Shown piece after piece: positions 1 to 5,160 of a stretch of 5,160 nt of DNA. The first letter of the stretch is position 1, and every line of letters begins with the position of its first letter. The notes under the pieces are model-generated. The model searched no databases, had not been told where the DNA came from, and worked only from the letters and a program-made list of their open reading frames with translations. The position numbers were made by a program, and so were the translations under genes. The stretch is from an uncultured Dyadobacter sp. GTDB lineage: Bacteria > Bacteroidota > Bacteroidia > Cytophagales > Spirosomataceae. The stretch is from contig CAMLNK010000390.1 of assembly GCA_946481035.1 (NCBI GenBank), positions 1-5,160 on the forward strand, written 5' to 3'.

Positions 1-1121
1 ATCAATGACCTCAAACAGGCCGAAACACTTTTGAAAGGCAAGAAATGGACCGCCGCCGCTGATCGCCACAAGGTGGACGAATGGGGTGTGAAAGGCTTCC
101 TGGGCAAGGCTTATGTTTTTACCCAGGATTGGAGTAATGCCAAAACTTCGCTTTCAAACGTGATTAGCGAAAGCGGGAAGGCGCTGGTGTCTTTTGATAT
201 TTATAAAACGATGTTCAACGGACAGAACGAGTTCAATTCCGAATCGCTTTTTGAGCTGAACCTGAATGTGGATATGAGCTTTGCGGGCGCCACCGATTTG
301 TCGATGGGCTCGATGATAGGGACACTGATCTCGCCCTCGTACGTAGGCGCGAACGGCACGCCCATTGCGTCTGCATGGTCGAACGTGTTCCCGCATGCGA
401 AAAACATCACCCGTTTTGGTTTTAATGAAGGGCATTATTTCAAGCCGGGCACCACTTCGCCGAACATTTCGAATGTAGTCAATCCTATTTTACCAAATCC
501 ATCACCGCACGCAAGAACCAGACCGTAGACCCGCGCCTGTGGGTGGCGTGCCTGCAACCCTATGTGGATTCGATGGTCGTGGCGGGTACCAAGCGGCCGG
601 TTTCACATTTCCTCGATGTCAATGAGCTCGATATGGAGGCGTGGAGCTTTCGGAAATACATTAATCTGAATGGTACGGAGCTGGAAATCAACCGGGCGAA
701 CGGAAGCAATATTCTCTGGCTGAGGCTGGCCGACATTTACCTGCTCTACGCCGAAACACTGGCCCGAACGGGCGACAATGCAGGCGCATTGGAATACATC
801 AACAAGGTGAAACGCCGCGCATACAGCCTGCCGGTCGATAAACCTTCGGTCGTGGATTACAAAAGCCTGACGGCCGCCACCATGGCGTCCGACGATGTAC
901 TGAAAAACGACCCGCTGAAATACGAACGCTGGGCCGAGTTTTTCGGGGAGTTCAACTGGTGGTTCGACGTTTGCCGGTGGAAAATAGGGGATAAGGAGGC
1001 GGCCTACTACCAGAAAATCCGCGGCGGGCCCATCCAATGGAACGCGACCGACTACGCGCAACCGATCCCGGTAAGCGAAATGACTTCGAATGTCAATATG
1101 CGCCAAAATCCGGGGTATTGA
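1..1121 (+). pseudogene. SusD/RagB-family nutrient-binding outer membrane lipoprotein, 5'-partial and frameshifted
   Basis: SusD/RagB proteins are surface lipoproteins that sit on a SusC TonB-dependent channel and capture glycans or other nutrients for import. The gene runs in from the left edge, so the lipoprotein signal and N-terminal part are not visible. One frame reads from base 1 to a TAG at 526-528 and carries the TPR-like segment with WGVKGFLGKAYVFTQDW. The other frame reads to TGA at 1119-1121 and carries DPRLW, the helix ILWLRLADIYLLYAETLA, the ERWAEFFGEFNWWFDVCRW segment and the family-typical ending RQNPGY. Homology-like sequence passes from the first frame to the second at about 484-490: joining ...NVVNP to YFTKSITARKNQTVDPRLW gives a natural SusD reading and needs one missing base. 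About 372 residues are present; full SusD proteins are usually around 450-650. This could be a true pseudogene or a sequencing error. The family call is firm; the ligand is unknown. A SusC gene is expected upstream. Confidence 0.9.
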
Positions 1122-1134
1122 GTCTATGATCGAT

Positions 1135-1162
1135 TGCAGCCCCGGCATAAGTCAGGGCTGCA
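1135..1162 (+). terminator. GC-rich hairpin after the SusD gene, probable terminator
   Basis: A perfect 8-bp stem, TGCAGCCC (1135-1142) with GGGCTGCA (1155-1162), encloses a 12-base loop and starts 13 bases after the SusD stop. The tract after it (TAAGCTTTC) is only weakly T-rich, so it is not a textbook intrinsic terminator. Position and stem strength make transcript termination or 3'-end protection the likely role. Confidence 0.5.
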
Positions 1163-1272
1163 TAAGCTTTCAAGAAATCCCAATTTTTAAGCACCTGCGA
1201 TTCTTGCTGCGAACGGAGGGCCAAATCCCTGCTCGTTATGTACTATCTTACTGACTGATTTTTCAAAAAAAA

Positions 1273-1713
1273 ATGGAAGCTGACATAACACTTCAAATCA
1301 TCCTTATCAAACCGACGCCAAATGTAGTTTTTGGCTTGCAGAAGGGCGCTGGTATCAATTATGAAACAGTTCAAAAGCAAGTTTCGACATCCGGCGATTT
1401 AACCTTTACGTTTTCAATTAAAGCGAAAGGTGATAGATCAAAAGACGCACTTCCCAAACTGTCGGGTAGTTTTGTTCAAGGCCCCATGGACAATAAGTTT
1501 GTTTATATCGACATCGGAACCTACGCCGGGCAAGCAAATACAACTTGGTCGAGACGGCTAAAAGTCCCTCTAACGGGAATTACCTGGGAGGACATTGATT
1601 CATTAACCGGCAATGCAATGCTGCAAGCTACCGTTCCTGGAACTGGCAAGGATGGGGGGCCAAACTGTGCTACTGTTAAACCTTTTGGCGGATGGGACCT
1701 TAGAGAATCATAG
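1273..1713 (+). CDS. DUF5990 family protein (function unknown)
   Basis: The 146-residue protein matches my memory of the DUF5990 family, small proteins found in many bacteria with no assigned activity. Recognisable blocks are FGLQKG (20-25), YETVQKQ (30-36), FVQGP (67-71), FVYIDIGTYAGQ (76-87), WSRRLKVPL (92-100), GITW (102-105) and PGTGKDGGPNCATVKP (122-137), followed by GGW. The length is typical and the protein looks complete. There is no signal peptide or membrane segment, so it is probably cytoplasmic; the alternating strands suggest a beta-rich fold. ATG at 1273 is the first start after an in-frame TGA at 1252-1254. It ends a run of nine A residues (1265-1273), an A-rich entry site of the kind common in Bacteroidota; there is no clear Shine-Dalgarno site. 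It lies 151 bp after SusD and about 200 bp before the next gene, so it may be monocistronic. I am confident of the family but cannot give a function. Confidence 0.85.
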   Translation: MEADITLQIILIKPTPNVVFGLQKGAGINYETVQKQVSTSGDLTFTFSIKAKGDRSKDALPKLSGSFVQGPMDNKFVYIDIGTYAGQANTTWSRRLKVPLTGITWEDIDSLTGNAMLQATVPGTGKDGGPNCATVKPFGGWDLRES

Positions 1714-1751
1714 ACGTGAAATAAGACGTCGTGCAACACACCCCCGGATTT

Positions 1752-1780
1752 TCTCAAGTAAATCACATAAAATCTCAAGT
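1752..1780. repeat. Direct repeat TCTCAAGT x2, 21 bp apart
   Basis: The 8-base word TCTCAAGT occurs at 1752-1759 and 1773-1780, start to start 21 bp, about two helical turns. It lies 32 bp upstream of a -7 promoter match. Directly repeated half-sites at this spacing are typical for AraC-type activators, and an AraC-domain gene lies further downstream. An operator role is inference; the repeat is short enough to arise by chance. Confidence 0.35.
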
Positions 1781-1811
1781 TTTGCTGACAACCGTTCTTA
1801 ACAAGCCGGTT

Positions 1812-1819
1812 TACTTTTG
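1812..1819 (+). promoter_or_regulatory. Bacteroidota-type -7 promoter element TACTTTTG
   Basis: TACTTTTG matches the Bacteroidota housekeeping -7 consensus TAnnTTTG exactly. The nearest upstream TTTG (1781-1784) is 27 bases away, longer than the usual spacing of about 19-21 to the -33 element, so the upstream half is poor and an activator may be needed. Transcription from here would give a leader of roughly 80-90 bases before the ATG at 1911. Confidence 0.4.
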
Positions 1820-1824
1820 TTTCG

Positions 1825-1869
1825 CCAACAACGATAGCATGGTAAATGGATTCTAATGGCTATTGTTGG
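1825..1869 (+). repeat. Imperfect inverted repeat in the DUF4440 gene leader
   Basis: CCAACAACGATAGC (1825-1838) pairs with GCTATTGTTGG (1859-1869): 7 bp plus 4 bp with a 3-base bulge (CGA, 1832-1834) and a 20-base loop. It starts just downstream of the -7 match and about 40 bases before the start codon, so it would form near the 5' end of the transcript. It could be a leader hairpin or a DNA-binding site; nothing in the sequence decides. Confidence 0.4.
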
Positions 1870-1910
1870 GGCAGATTGAATTGAAAAGAAAAAAATCAAA
1901 AAACAGAAAC

Positions 1911-2291
1911 ATGGAAAAAATGGAAATTACCAGAGAAGAGGTTGTTGAAGCTGAAAATAAACTTTTTTCAGCTCAACTTGTGAGTAATCTGGAAGTTCTT
2001 GACCAACTGTTACACGATGATTTGATTGCAATTGCGCCGACAGGAGAAGTCCTGACCAAAAAAATGGACTTGGATGCACATAAAGCAAAAACAATGATTA
2101 TTGAAGACGCTTCAACAATCATTGACGAGATTAGTATAATTGGCGACACCGCACTTTCAATCGTTACAATGAAAGCGAAAGGAAAAATGATTGGAACGCC
2201 ATTGGAGGGACAGTTTCGATATTTTAGGGTTTGGAAACGCTTCGGTGATGGTTTGAAGGTGATCGGCGCGAGTTTTATGCAACTACCATAA
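1911..2291 (+). CDS. DUF4440 / SnoaL-like NTF2-fold protein
   Basis: The 126-residue protein has the layout of small NTF2-like (DUF4440/SnoaL) proteins: an N-terminal helix (about 6-34) ending in LDQLLHDDLIAIAPTGEVLTK, then a helix with DLDAHKA (53-59), then a curved sheet with ISIIGDTALSIVTMKAKG (74-91) and FRYFRVWKR (102-110) leading to the C-terminal strand. Members range from isomerases and hydrolases to simple ligand-binding domains, so the substrate cannot be named. There is no signal peptide; cytoplasmic location is likely. I chose ATG 1911, after a very A-rich leader; a second ATG at 1920 is possible, and an upstream TTG at 1863 would add a basic 16-residue tail unlike the family. The gene is clearly AT-richer than SusD (46 of 120 bases G/C in 1921-2040 against 67 of 120 in 541-660), which may point to separate origin. 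The epoxide hydrolase starts 101 bp downstream, so co-transcription is possible. Confidence 0.8.
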   Translation: MEKMEITREEVVEAENKLFSAQLVSNLEVLDQLLHDDLIAIAPTGEVLTKKMDLDAHKAKTMIIEDASTIIDEISIIGDTALSIVTMKAKGKMIGTPLEGQFRYFRVWKRFGDGLKVIGASFMQLP

Positions 2292-2356
2292 CTAATTTCT
2301 CCGGGTCGAGATTCGGCCAAAATCCCACGAATACCTCTCTGCAAAATGACTCATTG

Positions 2357-2400
2357 GCAGGCATTTTTTAGCCATTTGTTGATCAACAAACAATGCCTGC
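2357..2400 (+). promoter_or_regulatory. Nested inverted repeat enclosing the epoxide hydrolase start codon
   Basis: An outer perfect 9-bp stem, GCAGGCATT (2357-2365) with AATGCCTGC (2392-2400), includes the ATG at 2393-2395 in its right arm. Inside it lies a perfect 16-base palindrome, TTTGTTGATCAACAAA (2375-2390), which in RNA can fold as a 6-bp stem with a GAUC loop. In the transcript the start codon would be paired. This could repress translation, or the inner palindrome could be a dimeric regulator site. The structure is seen directly; the role is inference. Confidence 0.5.
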
Positions 2401-3544
2401 AATGCAACCATTTAAAATCGACATACCCAAGCAAATTATCGAAGACCTGAATCAGCGTCTTGCCAACACACGATGGCCGGACAGTCTGCATTTGTCCGGC
2501 TGGCAACTGGGAACAAACATTGCCTATCTGAAAGAAATAGCAGACTATTGGCAAAATAGCTTCGATTGGTTCGAACAGCAGCGGGAATTGAACCAGCTAA
2601 CCCAGTTTACCACCCAAATTGACGGATTCAATCTCCACTTTATTCACCACAAAGGAAAAGGAGCTAAGCCCATGCCGCTGCTGCTGTGCCACGGCTGGCC
2701 GGATTCTTTTTTGCGCTTTCAGAAACTGATACCACTTCTGACCGATCCGGCAGCTTACGGAGGAAGCTCGCAAGACGCCTTCGACGTGATTATTCCCAGC
2801 CTTCCCGGTTTCGGGTTTTCTGACCGACCCTCAGAGAAGATATCATTCATTGACACTACCAGCCGCCTTCTTCATAAGCTGATGACAGCGATATTAGGTT
2901 ATTCCCGCTATGCGGCGCATGGAGGAGACGTTGGCAGCGGGCTGGTAGAGCGTCTGGGAATGACGGTTCCCGATTCCCTGATTGGAATCCATCTGCTGGA
3001 CATTCCATATTGGCACCTTTTTGCTATTCAACCCGATGATTTGTCCGCTGACGAGAAACAGTATCTGCAAGACGGGCAAAATTGGCAGCTTACCGATGGA
3101 GGATACGCCATCGAGCAATCCGCCCAACCTCAGTCGCTGGCTTACGGGCTGAATGACTCGCCGGTCGGACTGGCGGGCTGGATACTTGAAAAGTTTTACC
3201 GGTGGAGCGATTGCGACGGGAATTTGGAAAACAGCTTCACAAAAGACGAGTTGCTAACCAACCTTACCCTCTACTGGGTCACCCAGACCATCCGTTCATC
3301 GTTTACCCCTTATTTTGACGAGGATCAAACCCCGCCGCAGATGACAGGGAAGGTCGATGTTCCGACCGGTGTGGCTATATTTCCAAAGGACATCTTACCT
3401 GCTCCAAAAAGTTTTGCAGACAGATTTTATAACATCGTACGCTGGTCTGATATGCCCAGGGGAGGGCATTTCTCAGCATGGGAGGAGCCTCAACTGTTGG
3501 CTGCCGAAATAACCGAATTTTTACGGCCCTTGCGCGGCAACTAA
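2393..3544 (+). CDS. Epoxide hydrolase, microsomal/EHN type (alpha/beta hydrolase)
   Basis: The enzyme should open epoxides to vicinal diols by way of an ester intermediate with an aspartate. At 383 residues it has the usual length for bacterial and fungal members. Residues 5-110 form the epoxide hydrolase N-terminal (EHN) domain, with TRWPDS near 26-31. The alpha/beta-hydrolase core follows: oxyanion-hole HGWPDSF (100-106), PGFGFSDRP (138-146) and the nucleophile motif HGGDVGSG with Asp179. The cap has a segment close to human EPHX1, LNDSPVGLAGWILEKF (253-268). Likely cap tyrosines that activate the epoxide are Tyr238 and Tyr307. The acid is probably Asp333 in FPKD and the base His359 in GGHFSAWEEP; their spacing of 26 equals that of the Aspergillus niger enzyme as I recall it (Asp348/His374). 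No signal peptide or membrane anchor is seen, unlike mammalian EPHX1, so it is probably soluble. ATG 2393 is chosen; ATG 2402 (residue 4) is an alternative lying just outside the hairpin that covers the first start. The natural substrate is unknown. Confidence 0.93.
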   Translation: MPAMQPFKIDIPKQIIEDLNQRLANTRWPDSLHLSGWQLGTNIAYLKEIADYWQNSFDWFEQQRELNQLTQFTTQIDGFNLHFIHHKGKGAKPMPLLLCHGWPDSFLRFQKLIPLLTDPAAYGGSSQDAFDVIIPSLPGFGFSDRPSEKISFIDTTSRLLHKLMTAILGYSRYAAHGGDVGSGLVERLGMTVPDSLIGIHLLDIPYWHLFAIQPDDLSADEKQYLQDGQNWQLTDGGYAIEQSAQPQSLAYGLNDSPVGLAGWILEKFYRWSDCDGNLENSFTKDELLTNLTLYWVTQTIRSSFTPYFDEDQTPPQMTGKVDVPTGVAIFPKDILPAPKSFADRFYNIVRWSDMPRGGHFSAWEEPQLLAAEITEFLRPLRGN

Positions 3545-3555
3545 CTTTCGCCGAA

Positions 3556-3576
3556 GGCTCCGCGGCTAGGAGCCGC
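3556..3576. repeat. Overlapping alternative hairpins after the epoxide hydrolase gene
   Basis: GGCTCC (3556-3561) pairs with GGAGCC (3569-3574) across a 7-base loop; the overlapping GCGGCT (3562-3567) pairs with AGCCGC (3571-3576) across 3 bases. The two folds exclude each other. They start 12 bases after the stop codon. No T-run follows, so the block may be a weak terminator, an mRNA 3'-end structure or part of a repeated extragenic element. Confidence 0.35.
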
Positions 3577-3768
3577 CACATGGGGCAATAGTTGCAGATC
3601 CTTGCGAAAAAGGGCATAGCAGGAATTTTCGTAATTTGCCAAGCGTAGCCCGATCGAAAGCTCACACAGTTGATTCGGTGATTTTTACTCTACCGTACCT
3701 GTTAATGGTCTTCGAACTGTTGGAGCGTGTCTTACATCGTCAACTCAAATTTTAAGGAAATCCTCGTC

Positions 3769-4893
3769 GTGCAATTTTCGCTGTTTGATGTTATCGTATT
3801 AATTGGGATTCTTCAAGGTATAATTGCAAGTATCCAACTCCTTCATAATAACCGGCGAAGCTCCGACAAGTTGTTGGCTTGGATTTTAATAACCACGGTT
3901 TTATTAAACTGTAAGATATTGCTGCATACACTGGGCCTGTGGAACACTCGTCCTTTTCGCTATTTTCCGTTGGCTGTCGACCTGGCTATCCAACCATTGT
4001 TGTATTTGTATGTGGTTTCCATTACCGAGTCCCTGTCCAAGCCCCGGCGGTCGGTAATGCTCCATCTTTTGCCTTCTTTCTTGTTAATGGGGCACGCTTT
4101 ACTGGTCTATGTTTGGGTGCTGCCGCTTGACGACCTGTCAGCGAAAAGCAAGGTAGCTGGCGCCCTTGCCTATAACGCTGTCAAAGAAATGGAAGACTAT
4201 TTGTCTGTTCTCTCCTTTGGGATCTATTTATTTCTCAGTATCAGGCATTTGAAAATGTACAGGTCCTGGCTGTACGATACGATATCCGATAGCTCATACC
4301 CGACCTACGGTTGGTTGAGAAATCTGTTGCTGCTGGTAAGCGGGTTAACGATATTATTACTCGCTAACATTGCGCTCGATTATGGAATAAACTACGGGCA
4401 AACCAATTTTTTCCATTGGCAGTTGTTTTACTTTCTGTTGACAGTGATCATTTATTACTTAGGCTTTCAAGCAAGTAAACAAACGAACTTGTCCTTACCG
4501 GCAACTGTGGTTGTTGGTAAGACCGACCAAGTCGCGCCGGTTCCGCCGGAAAAAGTTCTGCAGATCCGTGTGGCGATTGAGGTGTTATTGGAAAAAGAGA
4601 AGATATATCGAAACCCAACGATTACGCTGACAGAAATGGCCCGGCGATTGGATGTATCGTCTAATGTGCTCTCCTTCACAATCGGTAAGTCTTACGAAAA
4701 GAGCTTTCGCGACCTTATCAATGAATACCGGGTTGAAGAAGTAAAAGACAAGCTCGTCAACGGTCATTTAGCTCATTTATCGATTCTCGGAATTGCGTTG
4801 GATTCGGGCTTTAACTCCGAAGCAAGCTTTTACAGGGTGTTTAAGAAGCACACCAATTGCTCCCCTAAAGAGTTCCAGGAACAACACCGCTGA
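3769..4893 (+). CDS. Seven-helix membrane protein with C-terminal AraC-type DNA-binding domain
   Basis: The product is a membrane-bound transcription regulator of a type common in Bacteroidota. With the GTG at 3769 as residue 1 (374 residues), hydrophobic helices lie at about 6-25, 35-57, 66-85, 96-118, 144-158, 183-203 and 214-233. A polar linker follows, then the AraC domain at about 264-373, with a first helix-turn-helix at 285-304 (TLTEMARRLDVSSNVLS) and a second at 337-358. The signature GFNSEASFYRVFKK (347-360) and SPKEF near the end are classic for AraC/XylS. The seven helices probably sense a ligand or membrane state and pass this to the DNA-binding part. No ATG is available near the 5' end. 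GTG 3769 has an AAGGA 10 bases upstream and gives the short N-terminus MQFSLFDVIVLIG usual for the family; GTG 3727 would add 14 residues. It is 224 bp downstream of the epoxide hydrolase, on the same strand; regulation of that gene is plausible but unproven. Confidence 0.9.
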   Translation: MQFSLFDVIVLIGILQGIIASIQLLHNNRRSSDKLLAWILITTVLLNCKILLHTLGLWNTRPFRYFPLAVDLAIQPLLYLYVVSITESLSKPRRSVMLHLLPSFLLMGHALLVYVWVLPLDDLSAKSKVAGALAYNAVKEMEDYLSVLSFGIYLFLSIRHLKMYRSWLYDTISDSSYPTYGWLRNLLLLVSGLTILLLANIALDYGINYGQTNFFHWQLFYFLLTVIIYYLGFQASKQTNLSLPATVVVGKTDQVAPVPPEKVLQIRVAIEVLLEKEKIYRNPTITLTEMARRLDVSSNVLSFTIGKSYEKSFRDLINEYRVEEVKDKLVNGHLAHLSILGIALDSGFNSEASFYRVFKKHTNCSPKEFQEQHR

Positions 4894-4935
4894 GCTCTCA
4901 CTTTTCATTTTGCCAGAACAAAACGATTTCTGATG

Positions 4936-4961
4936 ACCTCTCAAATTTCACTTTGAGAGGT
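4936..4961 (+). terminator. Intrinsic terminator-like hairpin after the AraC-type regulator
   Basis: A perfect 10-bp stem, ACCTCTCAAA (4936-4945) with TTTGAGAGGT (4952-4961), closes a 6-base loop (TTTCAC). It starts 43 bases after the regulator stop. Only three T residues (4961-4963) follow before CCC, so the U-tract is short; the stem is nearly symmetric but no gene converges from the right. It most likely ends the regulator transcript. Confidence 0.65.
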
Positions 4962-5111
4962 TTCCCGGCACTTTATTACCTTGTTTTACAGCAATCCGGC
5001 GAGTGCGTGCTTGCCAGGAGCAACTAAAAAGGGCAGGCGCTCCTCCGTCCATTCTCGTCGGCAGAGCCATTGAAAAATTCGTTGTTTTAAAATTGCTTAT
5101 CGTACCCAGCC
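4962..5111. other. Intergenic leader before the right-edge gene
   Basis: These 150 bases hold no credible coding sequence. A weak 6-bp hairpin, AGGAGC (5016-5021) with GCTCCT (5039-5044) and a 17-base loop, is present. The AT-rich stretch at 5070-5100 probably contains the promoter of the next gene: TAAAATTG at 5088-5095 differs by one base from TAnnTTTG, but the TTG at 5070-5072 is only 15 bases upstream, so the promoter is not firmly placed. Confidence 0.3.
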
Positions 5112-5160
5112 ATGAAGAAGACTGCTTTCATTCTTGTATTTCTGTTTATCTCGCGGGAAG
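5112..5160 (+). CDS. Start of a probable exported protein, cut by the window edge
   Basis: An ATG at 5112 opens a frame that stays open to the end of the window (16 codons): MKKTAFILVFLFISRE. Two lysines followed by a hydrophobic stretch (AFILVFLFI) look like the start of a Sec signal peptide, so the product is probably periplasmic, outer-membrane or secreted. The cleavage site and mature protein lie outside the window and the family cannot be named. It follows a terminator-like hairpin, so it probably has its own promoter. Confidence 0.55.
   Translation, partial: MKKTAFILVFLFISRE

Noticed and set aside
486..500. Programmed -1 ribosomal frameshift in SusD
   Set aside because: There is no X XXY YYZ slippery heptamer in the right phase and no frameshifting is known for SusD; a one-base deletion or sequence error is simpler.
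603..1148. Long open frame on the - strand (181 codons) opposite the SusD C-terminal part
   Set aside because: It is fully antisense to clear SusD sequence, shows no family motif, and arises from the high GC of the + strand gene.
1713..1730. Hairpin GACGT/ACGTC at the DUF5990 stop codon
   Set aside because: The stem is only 5 bp with an 8-base loop and no T-run; too weak to call a terminator.
1863..1910. Upstream TTG start for the DUF4440 gene
   Set aside because: It adds 16 mostly basic, low-complexity residues translated from the A-rich leader and overlaps the inverted repeat; ATG 1911 fits the family N-terminus.
3375..3665. Open frame of 96 codons on the - strand across the epoxide hydrolase end and the gap
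   Set aside because: Most of it is antisense to conserved catalytic sequence (FPKD to GGHF) and the protein shows no recognisable domain.
5070..5095. TTG (5070-5072) plus TAAAATTG (5088-5095) as a promoter for the right-edge gene
   Set aside because: The -7 match has one mismatch and the 15-base spacing is too short, so I did not call it as a promoter.

Overview
The window looks like an accessory stretch of a Bacteroidota chromosome, probably a Cytophagales-type genome such as Dyadobacter or a relative (genus is inference). The signs are a SusD/RagB outer-membrane nutrient-binding protein, a seven-helix membrane protein fused to an AraC-type DNA-binding domain, A-rich leaders instead of strong Shine-Dalgarno sites, and one perfect match to the Bacteroidota -7 promoter element TAnnTTTG. 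All recognisable genes lie on the + strand, but gaps of 100-220 bp and several hairpins suggest mostly separate transcription units rather than one operon.

Layout. 1-1121 is the C-terminal two thirds or so of a SusD/RagB gene that enters from the left edge and is broken by an apparent one-base deletion near 485. A GC-rich hairpin follows at 1135-1162. 1273-1713 encodes a DUF5990 protein of unknown function. 1714-1910 is a regulatory-looking gap with an 8-bp direct repeat at 21-bp spacing, a -7 promoter match and an imperfect inverted repeat. 1911-2291 is a small AT-rich DUF4440/SnoaL-like (NTF2-fold) gene. 2393-3544 is an alpha/beta-hydrolase epoxide hydrolase of the microsomal/EHN type with all catalytic residues visible; its start codon lies inside a nested inverted repeat. 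3545-3768 holds a hairpin block and the leader of the next gene. 3769-4893 is the 7TM-AraC regulator, closed by a clear terminator-like hairpin at 4936-4961. At the right edge, 5112-5160 begins a gene with a signal-peptide-like N-terminus.

How they may work together. SusD belongs to a SusC/SusD glycan or nutrient uptake pair whose SusC partner is probably upstream, outside the window. The other genes form a loose set of small-molecule enzymes and a sensor: epoxide hydrolase, an NTF2-fold protein that could be catalytic or binding, and a membrane regulator. The regulator might control the epoxide hydrolase or DUF4440 gene, but only position and possible operator-like repeats support this. No CRISPR array, tRNA, rRNA, transposase or attachment site was seen. 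I did not find a convincing new multi-gene system; the best leads are the structured start region of the epoxide hydrolase and the repeat-rich leader before the DUF4440 gene.
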